Source of the DNA: Paenisporosarcina sp. HGH0030
GTDB taxonomy: Bacteria; Bacillota; Bacilli; Bacillales_A; Planococcaceae
Direction: 5' to 3'
Length of the DNA stretch: 64,000 nucleotides
NCBI RefSeq assembly: GCF_000411295.1
Contig: NZ_KE150421.1
Coordinates: forward strand, 7,265 to 71,264
Shown piece by piece: positions 18,313 to 26,443 of the stretch. The notes beneath the pieces are model-generated. The model saw only the letters and a program-made list of their open reading frames with translations, did not search any database and was not told the origin of the DNA. Every line of letters begins with the position of its first letter. The stretch's first letter is position 1. The position numbers and the translations under genes were made by a program.

Positions 18313-19785
18313 ATGGAAGAGTTTATTGGGCAAATAAATAACTTTTTATGGGGACCTTGGATGATTTATGGCTGTTTGGCTATCGGTCTATTATTTTCAA
18401 TCCTTACTCGTTTCTTGCAAGTTCGACTGATCAAGGATATGGTTGTTCAAATGTTCAAAGGTGAAAAATCGGATGCCGGGGTATCTTCATTCCAAGCATT
18501 ATCGATTGCATTATCAGGTCGTGTTGGAACCGGAAATATTGCAGGGGTTGCTACGGCGATTGCATTTGGTGGTCCAGGGGCTGTATTCTGGATGTGGGCA
18601 ATTGCGTTTATCGGGGCGTCTTCAGCGTTTGTTGAATCAACTTTGGCTCAAATTTATAAAGTGAAAGACCAAGGACAATACCGTGGTGGTCCTGCTTATT
18701 ACATAGAAAAAGGAATCGGCTCGAAGTGGTATGCAGTTATTTTTGCACTCGCAACATTACTGGCTATGTCCATTTTGATGCCAGGCATTCAATCGAACTC
18801 AATTGCCATAGGGATGGAAAATGCATTTGACATGCCTCGATGGGTTACTGGAGCTATAATTGTTGTCATTCTAGGCGGCATTATTCTCGGCGGAGTAAAA
18901 CGTATTGCAAACGTAGCTCAATTTGTCGTACCTTTCATGGCGCTAGCATACATTCTAATGGCAATTATCATTATTGGAATGAACATTACTGAAGTGCCAA
19001 GTGTTCTTAGATTGATCTTTTCAAGTGCTTTCAGCTTTGACTCGACTTTCGGTGGGATGATTGGTGCTGCAATTGCATGGGGCGTCAAACGTGGAGTCTA
19101 TTCAAATGAAGCTGGTCAAGGTACTGGACCACACGCAGCAGCTGCGGCAGAAGTTTCTCATCCGGTGAAACAAGGTCTCGTTCAGGCATTCTCAGTGTAC
19201 ATTGATACATTATTGGTGTGTTCAGCAACTGCATTCATGATTTTATTCACAGGGATGTACAATGTTCAATTGGATGACGGCGAAGGCGAATTTGTTGTTG
19301 AAAACCTTCCAGGAGTCGATGCTGGAGCTGGCTACACGCAAGCGGCAATTGATTATGCAATGCCGGGAGCAGGTATTGGAGCTGGATTTGTTGCAATTGC
19401 GTTGTTCTTCTTTGCATTCACGACAATTATGGCTTACTACTATATGGCAGAAACCAATGTTGCTTATCTACTGAAAGGCAATGCTGAAAAAATAGGTATT
19501 TTTGTTTTGAAAATTGTCATTTTAATAACAGCGTTCTATGGAACGATAAATGAAGCTAAATTAGCATGGGCACTAGGCGATGTAGGGTTAGGTTTAATGT
19601 GTTGGTTGAATTTAATTGCAATTCTCATCATAGCTAAGCCCGCTCTTCTTGCTCTTAAAGATTATGAAGCTCAGAAAAAAGAAGGCAAAGATCCAGTATT
19701 TGATCCGAGAAACTTAGGCATTAAAAATGCTGATTTCTGGGTTGAATATAATGACAACTTAAAAAATGAGAACCTGAAGAAATAA
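18313..19785 (+). CDS. Sodium:alanine/glycine symporter (AGCS family)
   Basis: A 490-residue polytopic membrane transporter that couples Na+ to uptake of small neutral amino acids such as alanine or glycine. The family signature is SFQALSIALSGRVGTGNIAGVATAI (about 58-82), with GGPGAVFWMW next and GVKRGVYSNEAGQGTGPHAAA in the middle. About ten hydrophobic spans are visible. AlsT/YrbD-type proteins are the nearest relatives; the exact substrate cannot be read. It appears monocistronic. Confidence 0.93.
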   Translation: MEEFIGQINNFLWGPWMIYGCLAIGLLFSILTRFLQVRLIKDMVVQMFKGEKSDAGVSSFQALSIALSGRVGTGNIAGVATAIAFGGPGAVFWMWAIAFIGASSAFVESTLAQIYKVKDQGQYRGGPAYYIEKGIGSKWYAVIFALATLLAMSILMPGIQSNSIAIGMENAFDMPRWVTGAIIVVILGGIILGGVKRIANVAQFVVPFMALAYILMAIIIIGMNITEVPSVLRLIFSSAFSFDSTFGGMIGAAIAWGVKRGVYSNEAGQGTGPHAAAAAEVSHPVKQGLVQAFSVYIDTLLVCSATAFMILFTGMYNVQLDDGEGEFVVENLPGVDAGAGYTQAAIDYAMPGAGIGAGFVAIALFFFAFTTIMAYYYMAETNVAYLLKGNAEKIGIFVLKIVILITAFYGTINEAKLAWALGDVGLGLMCWLNLIAILIIAKPALLALKDYEAQKKEGKDPVFDPRNLGIKNADFWVEYNDNLKNENLKK

Positions 19786-19788
19786 CAA

Positions 19789-19818
19789 TGTATCGCCTAA
19801 CTCCGGTTGGGCGATTTT
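19789..19818 (+). terminator. Hairpin after the symporter
   Basis: ATCGCCTAAC pairs with GTTGGGCGAT (one T:G wobble), followed by TTTTG. The T-run is short, so termination may be partial. Confidence 0.65.
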
Positions 19819-19924
19819 GTTCTTTAAGAGAAAGAAAAAGAGATTATCTGCAAATCCATTAGATCCGAGTGTGCATACAGTTGTAGCAAGAGCTGTTGAA
19901 CAAGCCGTACAGGAACAAAAATAA
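19817..19924 (+). other. 35-codon protein-like frame, possible small gene or remnant
   Basis: From a TTG at 19817, a short basic stretch (FKRKKKR) is followed by a coding-like sequence (LDPSVHTVVARAV, EQAVQEQK) and a TAA. No ribosome site precedes the TTG, and the start lies in the symporter hairpin. It could be a small gene with another start, the end of a decayed gene, or chance. A clear terminator follows at once, which favours a once-functional unit. Confidence 0.3.
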
Positions 19925-19930
19925 GTAATA

Positions 19931-19966
19931 ACCGTTTCATTCCATTGTGAATGAGACGGTTTTTGT
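19931..19966 (+). terminator. Terminator before the amidohydrolase
   Basis: ACCGTTTCATTC and GAATGAGACGGT are perfect 12-base arms with a 6-base loop, then TTTTTGTTTT. Confidence 0.92.
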
Positions 19967-19996
19967 TTTATGATTATACAAAGTGGAGGTGCCATC

Positions 19997-21565
19997 ATGA
20001 CAAAAATCTGTTTTCATCATGCAACATTTTATACGATGAAAGATTCACAACATACTATTGATGCAGTTTTGGTCGAGAACGGCAAAATTATCAATACCGG
20101 TTTATATGAAGATATGAAAAAGCATGCAGATCAATGTATCGATCTTGAGGGGGCATTTGTCTATCCTGGATTTGTGGACAGCCATATACATATGATTGGT
20201 CATGGTGATAAATTGCGTCATATTGATTTATCTAAATATATGTCTCCAAATGAAATGACGGCAGATTTGAAAAATCTTCTGATCAATCATCCAGAGGGAG
20301 AATGGTTCCTTGCTGAAGGATGGAATGAAAATAATTTTGACAACAAAAAAATACTTACCCGCTACGAACTGGATGAGCTTTCTACTTCACCGATTGTATT
20401 AAAGCGAATTTGTAGACATGCTATGATTGTGAATTCAGTTGCACTTAAGCTGGCGGGAATTACAAAAGATACTCCCGACCCGGAAGATGGTGTCATAGTC
20501 AGAGACGATGAAGGCGAGCCAACTGGATATTTATTGGACGGGGCTATGGCTTTTGTAGAAAAACATATACCTGAAGTGTCTGTTACACAATTGGTTATTT
20601 CTTTAGAAACGGCTTTGACCGATTTGTTATCGCGAGGCTTTACAGGCGTTCATACAGAGGATATGAGTTATTACGGTGATTACAACCGACCGTTGCAAGC
20701 GTTTAAAACAGTCATCGGAAATGACCGCAAATTCCGTGTGAATTTACTTCGCCATCATACAGTCTTTGAAGAGATGATGCATGAAGCAACATATGATCAA
20801 CCGTGGATTGAACCAGGCGCAATGAAGATATTTATTGATGGTTCCCTTGGAGGGCGAACTGCCTTGCTGAGTGAGCCATATGCCGACGACATGTCAACTT
20901 CAGGTGTTTCAATTCATACTCAAGAAGAATTGAATGCCCTCGTGGCAAGAGCTCGTTCTTATGGTGAAGCAGTAGCTGTGCATGCAATTGGTGATATGGG
21001 GATGGAAATGATTGTATCCGCTATAGAAAAACATCCTGTCCGAGAAGGGAAACGAGATCGTTTAATTCATGCGAATGTATTACACGAGGATTTAGTAAAC
21101 CGTATGGAGAAACTTGATATTGTACTCGATATACAACCAAGTTTTGTTACATCGGACTTTCCGTGGGTTAAAGAGAGGTTGGGAGAAACTCGACTTGACT
21201 GGGCGTATGCTTGGAAAAAGCTATTGGACCGCGGAATTACATGTAGCGGAGGTTCAGATTCTCCAATAGAAGAAGTGGATCCACGACTCGGTTTATATGC
21301 AGCCATTGCAAGGAAGAGCCCTGGAGACACACATGACGGGTATCAACCACAGGAAAAACTCAGTCGATACGACGCGATTGCCCTATATACGATTGGCAGT
21401 GCAATGGCTATTGGCAAGGAACATGAAAGAGGCTACATTAAGAAGAACTTTGACGCGGATTTTACCGTCTTTGATCGAGATTTATTTGACGGATCAGATG
21501 AACAAGTTCTGGAAGCAAAAGTCGTGAAAACAATCATCGCCGGAGAGATTGTGTTTGAAAAATAA
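19997..21565 (+). CDS. YtcJ-type metal-dependent amidohydrolase
   Basis: A 522-residue amidohydrolase-superfamily (amidohydrolase-3) protein. The N-terminal metal motif GFVDSHIHMIGHG lies near residue 61. Other sites are VHAIGDMGMEM, HANVLHEDL, and SGGSDSPIEEVDPRLGLYAA with the catalytic Asp. The C-terminal small beta domain ends ADFTVFDRD...IIAGEIVFEK. The frame opens at 19970, but the ATG at 19997 follows GTGGAGGTG and gives the family N-terminus. Substrate is not predictable; relatives act on exocyclic amides or imides. It is flanked by terminators on both sides. Confidence 0.88.
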   Translation: MTKICFHHATFYTMKDSQHTIDAVLVENGKIINTGLYEDMKKHADQCIDLEGAFVYPGFVDSHIHMIGHGDKLRHIDLSKYMSPNEMTADLKNLLINHPEGEWFLAEGWNENNFDNKKILTRYELDELSTSPIVLKRICRHAMIVNSVALKLAGITKDTPDPEDGVIVRDDEGEPTGYLLDGAMAFVEKHIPEVSVTQLVISLETALTDLLSRGFTGVHTEDMSYYGDYNRPLQAFKTVIGNDRKFRVNLLRHHTVFEEMMHEATYDQPWIEPGAMKIFIDGSLGGRTALLSEPYADDMSTSGVSIHTQEELNALVARARSYGEAVAVHAIGDMGMEMIVSAIEKHPVREGKRDRLIHANVLHEDLVNRMEKLDIVLDIQPSFVTSDFPWVKERLGETRLDWAYAWKKLLDRGITCSGGSDSPIEEVDPRLGLYAAIARKSPGDTHDGYQPQEKLSRYDAIALYTIGSAMAIGKEHERGYIKKNFDADFTVFDRDLFDGSDEQVLEAKVVKTIIAGEIVFEK

Positions 21566-21576
21566 ATTAAAAAAGT

Positions 21577-21610
21577 AAAAGGCTGACTACTTATTAGGGT
21601 CAGCCTTTTT
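21577..21610. terminator. Bidirectional terminator between amidohydrolase and bpsB
   Basis: AAAAGGCTGACT and GGTCAGCCTTTTT arms with an A-run before and a T-run after. Confidence 0.88.
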
Positions 21611-21628
21611 GCGTAGGGAAATCGTATA

Positions 21629-22165
21629 TTAGAAGACTTCCTTGTAATTCGTAACTTCCCGTAAAGCTGCTTCTTCCATCGGGATGCGCACACACAAAAT
21701 AATTAAATTTAATAAAGCAAATATCAGTGCTGTAAAGTAAGCCCCAAACATTAAGGGAATCACTAAAATTTCCAATGAAACGACGACATAATTTGGGTGT
21801 CTTAAGAAGCGGAAGGGTCCTTTTTTAACGACATGCGCACCAGGTAAGACAAGGATTTTTGTGTTCCAGAACCTTCCAAGTGAAGCGATTACCCATACTC
21901 GCATGATTTGCAGACCTACAAAAATTATAAATAGCACAGGCCAAAGAGAGGGGAGTTCGCGCTCGAACATCAAAAATTCAACAATTAGACTAAGGAAAAA
22001 GCCAACATGTATGCCTACCATGTAAGGATAGTGCCTCGCACCGACTTCGTATCCTCCTTGACCACGAATCCATCGCTCATTATTGCGTGCGACAAAGAGC
22101 TCAACTATTCTTTGCACAATAACAAATCCCACTATACTGGAGAAAATAATTGTTTCTATTGCCAT
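21629..22165 (-). CDS. bpsB: Alkylpyrone O-methyltransferase, ICMT family (BpsB/YpbQ-like)
   Basis: A 178-residue membrane methyltransferase of the isoprenylcysteine carboxyl methyltransferase family. Hydrophobic spans fill the N-terminal half. The SAM-binding signature GPFRFLRHPNYVVVSLEI and the closing PMEEAALREV are seen. In B. subtilis BpsB methylates the alkylpyrones made by BpsA, encoded next door. The long frame starts at 22237; the ATG at 22165 gives the usual N-terminus and overlaps the bpsA stop region by 10 bases, so the pair is translationally coupled. Confidence 0.87.
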   Translation of the reverse strand: MAIETIIFSSIVGFVIVQRIVELFVARNNERWIRGQGGYEVGARHYPYMVGIHVGFFLSLIVEFLMFERELPSLWPVLFIIFVGLQIMRVWVIASLGRFWNTKILVLPGAHVVKKGPFRFLRHPNYVVVSLEILVIPLMFGAYFTALIFALLNLIILCVRIPMEEAALREVTNYKEVF

Positions 22166-23235
22166 TCCAGCAACACCAATTCTCCACTGAATCCAGGTCC
22201 AAGTGCCGCCAACAAACCTTTTTCTCCTGGAGAACAATCCATCTTCATGAAAGCTTCCAATACATAAAGAACGGTGGGCGAAGACATATTCCCGTGTTTT
22301 CTTAAAATTTCCCTTGAAATATCGGTTTTGGATGAGTCAAACCCAAGCGATTTTTCGTATGCAGTCAGCACTTTCTTGCCACCAGGATGGGCAATAAAAT
22401 GGTCAAGCTGTTTAGAAGTCAAGTGGTGTTCTGCCAAAAATTCTGTAACGAATGGCTCGAGCCACTTTTCAATAATGGAAGGAATGCTTTTGGAAAAGAC
22501 GACATGCAATCCATCGTTTTTCATATCCCATCCCATCACATTTTCGGAATTGGCCATTGTTTTTGAAGATGTGGCGACAAATGTGGGACAAGGTTTCTTG
22601 GATTGAATGGCTGCGTCGTCTCCGCAAATCAATGCACAAGCTACTCCATCTGCAAATAAAGATGCCCCAATTAAATTGCTCTTTGAGTAGTCATTTGGCT
22701 GAAATGTTAAGCTGCATAATTCCACACATAGCACGAGTACTTTCGCTTTCGGATAAGCAAGACAATAGTCAAATGCGCGACTTAATCCTGATGCACCGCC
22801 TGCACACCCCAGTCCCCAAATCGGGATGCGTTTGACATAGTCAGAGAATGGAAGTTGATTTAAAATTCGCGCCTCGATACTCGGTGTCGAAAAACCGGTA
22901 CTAGAAATAAATAAAATACCGTCAATCTCGGAAGGATGAACGGACTCTTCCAAAAACTCACGGTTTTGCAGACAGGCATTAATAGCTAAAGCACCGTAGG
23001 AAGTGGCAAGTTCAATGTATAGTCGATTTCGTTCTTCCAAATCATGAGGATGTTCAAACCACTCCATTGGCACGCAAAATTGACGGGATTCAATTTCGCC
23101 ATTTTCAAACACTTTGAGCATCCGTTCCAAATCTTCATAGTGATCGGTAAATAAATTTTTCAATAATGTCGAGGCTTCTTCTTGGGAATAGGGATATGGA
23201 GGAAGGAATGAACTGATGGATTGGATTTTTGGCAT
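22156..23235 (-). CDS. bpsA: Type III polyketide synthase (BpsA-like alkylpyrone synthase)
   Basis: A 359-residue chalcone-synthase-fold enzyme that would extend a long-chain acyl-CoA with malonyl-CoA to alkylpyrones. The triad is complete: Cys144 in WGLGCAGG, His283 in FIAHPGGKK and Asn316 in KHGNMSSPT. GPGFSGELVLLEW closes the protein. The frame extends upstream to 23277, but the ATG at 23235 follows AAGGAG. It is the first gene of a two-gene operon with bpsB. The family and pairing are known in B. subtilis; the exact product here is inference. Confidence 0.92.
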   Translation of the reverse strand: MPKIQSISSFLPPYPYSQEEASTLLKNLFTDHYEDLERMLKVFENGEIESRQFCVPMEWFEHPHDLEERNRLYIELATSYGALAINACLQNREFLEESVHPSEIDGILFISSTGFSTPSIEARILNQLPFSDYVKRIPIWGLGCAGGASGLSRAFDYCLAYPKAKVLVLCVELCSLTFQPNDYSKSNLIGASLFADGVACALICGDDAAIQSKKPCPTFVATSSKTMANSENVMGWDMKNDGLHVVFSKSIPSIIEKWLEPFVTEFLAEHHLTSKQLDHFIAHPGGKKVLTAYEKSLGFDSSKTDISREILRKHGNMSSPTVLYVLEAFMKMDCSPGEKGLLAALGPGFSGELVLLEWQ

Positions 23236-23292
23236 AGAAATCTCCTTAGGGAAAAATGATAACCCTAGTTTTTCCAATCCTCTTAAAAATAT

Positions 23293-23333
23293 GCAAAAAA
23301 CCTTAAGGAAAGCTAAATAGCTTACCTTAAGGT
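23293..23333 (-). terminator. Terminator after mnmM
   Basis: On the minus strand the arms ACCTTAAGGTAAGCT and AGCTTTCCTTAAGGT (one mismatch) have a 4-base loop, followed by six T residues. Confidence 0.9.
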
Positions 23334-23899
23334 CATGTAAGATGCTTCATTTTCTCAATCGCCACAACAAACGGCGGATGATTTTGTTGATTGATAAATT
23401 CATATTTCAGTACATGGACAAATGATTGAGGTAATGTTTGTAAATAATCAAGCAAAGCGTCACGCTCCACATCGCCCCCCTCATGTCCATGGTATACGAC
23501 CAACACAATGATTCCACCGACTTTTAATAAATCCAGACAACCAGTGATTGCTTGAATGGTTGTATTCGGTTTTGTGATGATGGAATGGTCTGCACCTGGC
23601 AAATAGCCGAGGTTGAAAACGGCGGCAGATATTTCATTCGTTACATATTGGGTAATTTTCTCGTGACCATCTTGTATGACCGTAGCACATTCCTGCCATT
23701 CACCTAATCGTAATCGTGTTGCTTCAATTGCCTCTTCCTGAACATCGAAAGCATACACTTTTCCAGTCAGTCCAACCAGCTGTGCGAGAAAGAGGGTATC
23801 ATGGCCATTCCCAGCGGTTGCGTCTACAACAGTATCTCCAGGAGAAACCGAGCTTTTTAATAATGTTTTCACATAGGGGAGAACCCTTTCGAGTTTCAT
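23333..23899 (-). CDS. mnmM: tRNA (nm5s2U34) methyltransferase MnmM (YtqB)
   Basis: A 188-residue Rossmann SAM methyltransferase. Motif I is VVDATAGNGHDTLFLA (about 25-40), followed by VYAFDVQEEAI, and FNLGYLPGADH replaces the usual motif IV. YtqB was renamed MnmM because it methylates nm5(s2)U to mnm5(s2)U at the tRNA wobble position. The ATG at 23899 overlaps the mnmL stop by 4 bases (ATGA) with AAGGTGAG upstream; the longer frame to 23938 is not used. Confidence 0.9.
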   Translation of the reverse strand: MKLERVLPYVKTLLKSSVSPGDTVVDATAGNGHDTLFLAQLVGLTGKVYAFDVQEEAIEATRLRLGEWQECATVIQDGHEKITQYVTNEISAAVFNLGYLPGADHSIITKPNTTIQAITGCLDLLKVGGIIVLVVYHGHEGGDVERDALLDYLQTLPQSFVHVLKYEFINQQNHPPFVVAIEKMKHLT

Positions 23900-24846
23900 T
23901 GTATGCTCACCTTCTCTGAGAAATGTTTGCCTTGCCAACTGTCCCGGTGAACAAGTTCAGCATCGATCGCATTCAATACAGACCATTTATTGACACTCCA
24001 CATGGGCCCGATCATTAAATTAATCGGTCCATCTCCTGTAATACGATGAATTACCATTTCAGGTGGCAGTAGTTCAAGCTGATCGGCAACGAGTTGGACA
24101 TATGCGTCCTGGTCCATAAACTCGACCATTCCTTTTTCGTATTGTTTGATCATAGGTGTTCCCTTCAGTAAATGAAGCAAATGGATTTTAATCCCTTGGA
24201 CATCCAGTTTGGATACTTCACGGGCAGTTTCCATCATCATCTCTTTATCTTCAAGAGGCAGACCATTAATAATATGGGCACATACGTTAATGCCATGTTT
24301 GCGGAGTTTCTGAACTCCTTCGACATAACAAGCATAATCATGTGCACGATTGATTAACTTTGCTGTCCGTTCGTGAACGGTCTGAAGACCAAGTTCTACC
24401 CATAGAAAGGTACGTTCGTTCAATTCAGCCAGATATTCCACGACATCATCTGGCAGACAATCGGGGCGTGTTGCTATCGATAAACCGATAACGCCTTCCT
24501 GTGCTAAAGCAGCTTCGAATTTTTCTTTTAATACAGGGAGCGGCGCATGTGTATTCGTGTAAGCCTGAAAATAAGCCATATATTTTCCGTCTTTCCATTT
24601 CTTATGCATCTTATTTTTCACTTCTTCAAATTGAACGTCAATCGAATCTACACGGTCACCGGCAAAATCTCCTGAGCCCGCCGCGCTGCAGAATGTGCAA
24701 CCTCCGAAAGCCACTGTTCCGTCCCTATTTGGACAATCAAATCCAGCGTCTAATGCTACTTTAAATACTTTGAAACCAAATTCGTTTCGTAAATGACGGT
24801 TCCAGGTGTAGTATCGCTTCCCGTCAGAAGGAAAAGGGAAAATCAT
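23896..24846 (-). CDS. mnmL: Radical SAM protein MnmL (YtqA)
   Basis: A 316-residue radical SAM protein of the YtqA/TIGR01212 group. The cluster Cys residues are Cys38, Cys50 and Cys53 (DCPNRDGTVAFGGCTFC), the long-spaced form typical of this family. Other conserved segments are MAYFQAYTNTHAP, GLSIATRPDCLPD and WVELGLQT. YtqA was renamed MnmL for its part in converting cmnm5s2U toward mnm5s2U in Gram-positive bacteria lacking MnmC. It is the first gene of the coupled mnmL-mnmM operon, with GAGGAG before the ATG. Confidence 0.9.
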   Translation of the reverse strand: MIFPFPSDGKRYYTWNRHLRNEFGFKVFKVALDAGFDCPNRDGTVAFGGCTFCSAAGSGDFAGDRVDSIDVQFEEVKNKMHKKWKDGKYMAYFQAYTNTHAPLPVLKEKFEAALAQEGVIGLSIATRPDCLPDDVVEYLAELNERTFLWVELGLQTVHERTAKLINRAHDYACYVEGVQKLRKHGINVCAHIINGLPLEDKEMMMETAREVSKLDVQGIKIHLLHLLKGTPMIKQYEKGMVEFMDQDAYVQLVADQLELLPPEMVIHRITGDGPINLMIGPMWSVNKWSVLNAIDAELVHRDSWQGKHFSEKVSIQ

Positions 24847-25003
24847 TTATGCATCCACTCCTCTAAAAGGGTATTTTATCATGTTTCTCTTAGAAAACCC
24901 ATGCGCCCAAAAAGCAGAATACTTGTATTATTTGAGACATCTTGTTGGATTGCCCAAAAAAGACTACAATTATTTAGGATTTCGAAATAATGGAGGAATT
25001 GTC

Positions 25004-26194
25004 ATGCCTAGAAGTGTATGGCTTTTAATAATAGGTATGCTCGTCAATGTCACGGGTAGCTCGTTTTTATGGCCCTTAAATACTATATATTTACATGAAC
25101 ATTTAGGAAAAAGTCTGTCAGTGGCAGGGTTGGTTTTAATGGCGAATGCAGGTGCAGGAATCTTCGGTAATTTACTCGGTGGTTATTTGTTTGACCGTAT
25201 TGGTGGGTATAAATCCATCATGCTTGGAATTGTCATTACTATAATTGGTCTGATCGGGTTAACTCTATGGCACGGTTGGCCGCATTATGTGTGGTTCCTG
25301 ACGATTATAGGATTCAGTGGAGGTATTGTCTTTCCAAGTATGTATGCGATGGTCGGAACTGCCTGGCCGGAAGGTGGGAGGAAAGCGTTCAATGCGATCT
25401 ATCTTGCACAAAATTTGGGTGTAGCTATCGGTCCGGCAGTAGCTGGAATTATCGCGGATGCCAGTTTTGATTATATTTTCATCGCGAATTTAGGCATGTA
25501 TCTTGTGTTCTTTTTCATTGTGTTTTTTGGCTATCGAAAGTTTAATATTTCGCCGAATATGCATACTTCCGTCATTAATGAAGGGAAAAAGATACGAAAC
25601 AAAGCACCGTTTTATGCCTTGCTTATCGTCACTAGCGGCTATTTAATATGTTGGCTAGTGTATGTGCAATGGCAGTCAACTATTGCTACGTATACTCAGG
25701 AGCTGGGTCTGACACTGAAGCATTACAGTTTGCTATGGACAATTAACGGCTTGCTCATTTTAGCTGCCCAGCCAATCATTCAACCGATTGTCAAAAGACT
25801 TGAACACCGTATAAAAGCTCAGCTGGTTTTAGGTATTGTCATCATGATGATTTCATTTATCGTCGTTGGATATGCACAAGTATTTTCGATGTTCGTAACA
25901 GCGATGGTGATATTGACCATTGGGGAGATGTTTGTGTGGCCCGCTGTGCCGACTTTAGCAAGTCAGCTGGCGCCTAAGGGCAGGGAAGGGTTCTATCAGG
26001 GAATTGTTAACAGTACTGCGACTGTTGGAAGAATGCTGGGTCCTTTTGTAGGTGGAGTCCTGGTCGATCAGTATGGTATGACAGCTATGTTTTTAATCTT
26101 GACGTCATTCATGGCATTGGCTATCATCCCAAGCCTTTACTATGATCGTCCACTTAAAAAAGCAATGTTAAAGAATGCAGTAGATGTTGAATAA
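25004..26194 (+). CDS. Major facilitator superfamily transporter (YttB-like)
   Basis: A 396-residue, twelve-span MFS protein. The motif-A-like loop after helix 2 reads GYLFDRIGGYKS, and the second-half equivalent is weaker. Helix 5 carries GVAIGPAVAGI (motif C-like), which favours a drug/H+ exporter. The open frame extends upstream to 24881, but the ATG at 25004 has TGGAGGA in front and starts at a membrane segment. The substrate is unknown. YttB occurs in the same region in Bacillus. Confidence 0.85.
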   Translation: MPRSVWLLIIGMLVNVTGSSFLWPLNTIYLHEHLGKSLSVAGLVLMANAGAGIFGNLLGGYLFDRIGGYKSIMLGIVITIIGLIGLTLWHGWPHYVWFLTIIGFSGGIVFPSMYAMVGTAWPEGGRKAFNAIYLAQNLGVAIGPAVAGIIADASFDYIFIANLGMYLVFFFIVFFGYRKFNISPNMHTSVINEGKKIRNKAPFYALLIVTSGYLICWLVYVQWQSTIATYTQELGLTLKHYSLLWTINGLLILAAQPIIQPIVKRLEHRIKAQLVLGIVIMMISFIVVGYAQVFSMFVTAMVILTIGEMFVWPAVPTLASQLAPKGREGFYQGIVNSTATVGRMLGPFVGGVLVDQYGMTAMFLILTSFMALAIIPSLYYDRPLKKAMLKNAVDVE

Positions 26195-26347
26195 GAATTA
26201 ACATGTACTTTTCTGTTGCATGATGGCATGTGTAGTAAGAGTGCAAATTAGGAGGAAATTGGTTAGTTGCTCCAAAGAGATTGCATTTACATCTATCATG
26301 AAATCTATGATAACAATAGGAAATTTAAATTTAACCTTAAGAAAAGA

Positions 26348-26381
26348 AAGTGAAGAGCCTACTTAGGCTCTTCGCTTTTTT
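26348..26381 (+). terminator. Terminator after the MFS gene
   Basis: GAAGAGCC and GGCTCTTC perfect arms, loop TACTTA, followed by GC and six T residues. It lies about 155 bases after the transporter stop. The gap holds an AGGAGG with very short candidate frames (see findings). Confidence 0.88.
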
Positions 26382-26443
26382 GCATAATTGCGTATTCTTT
26401 GGGAAAATAGAATGGAACGAATCGCAAAGTTAGGGTGAGTAAA

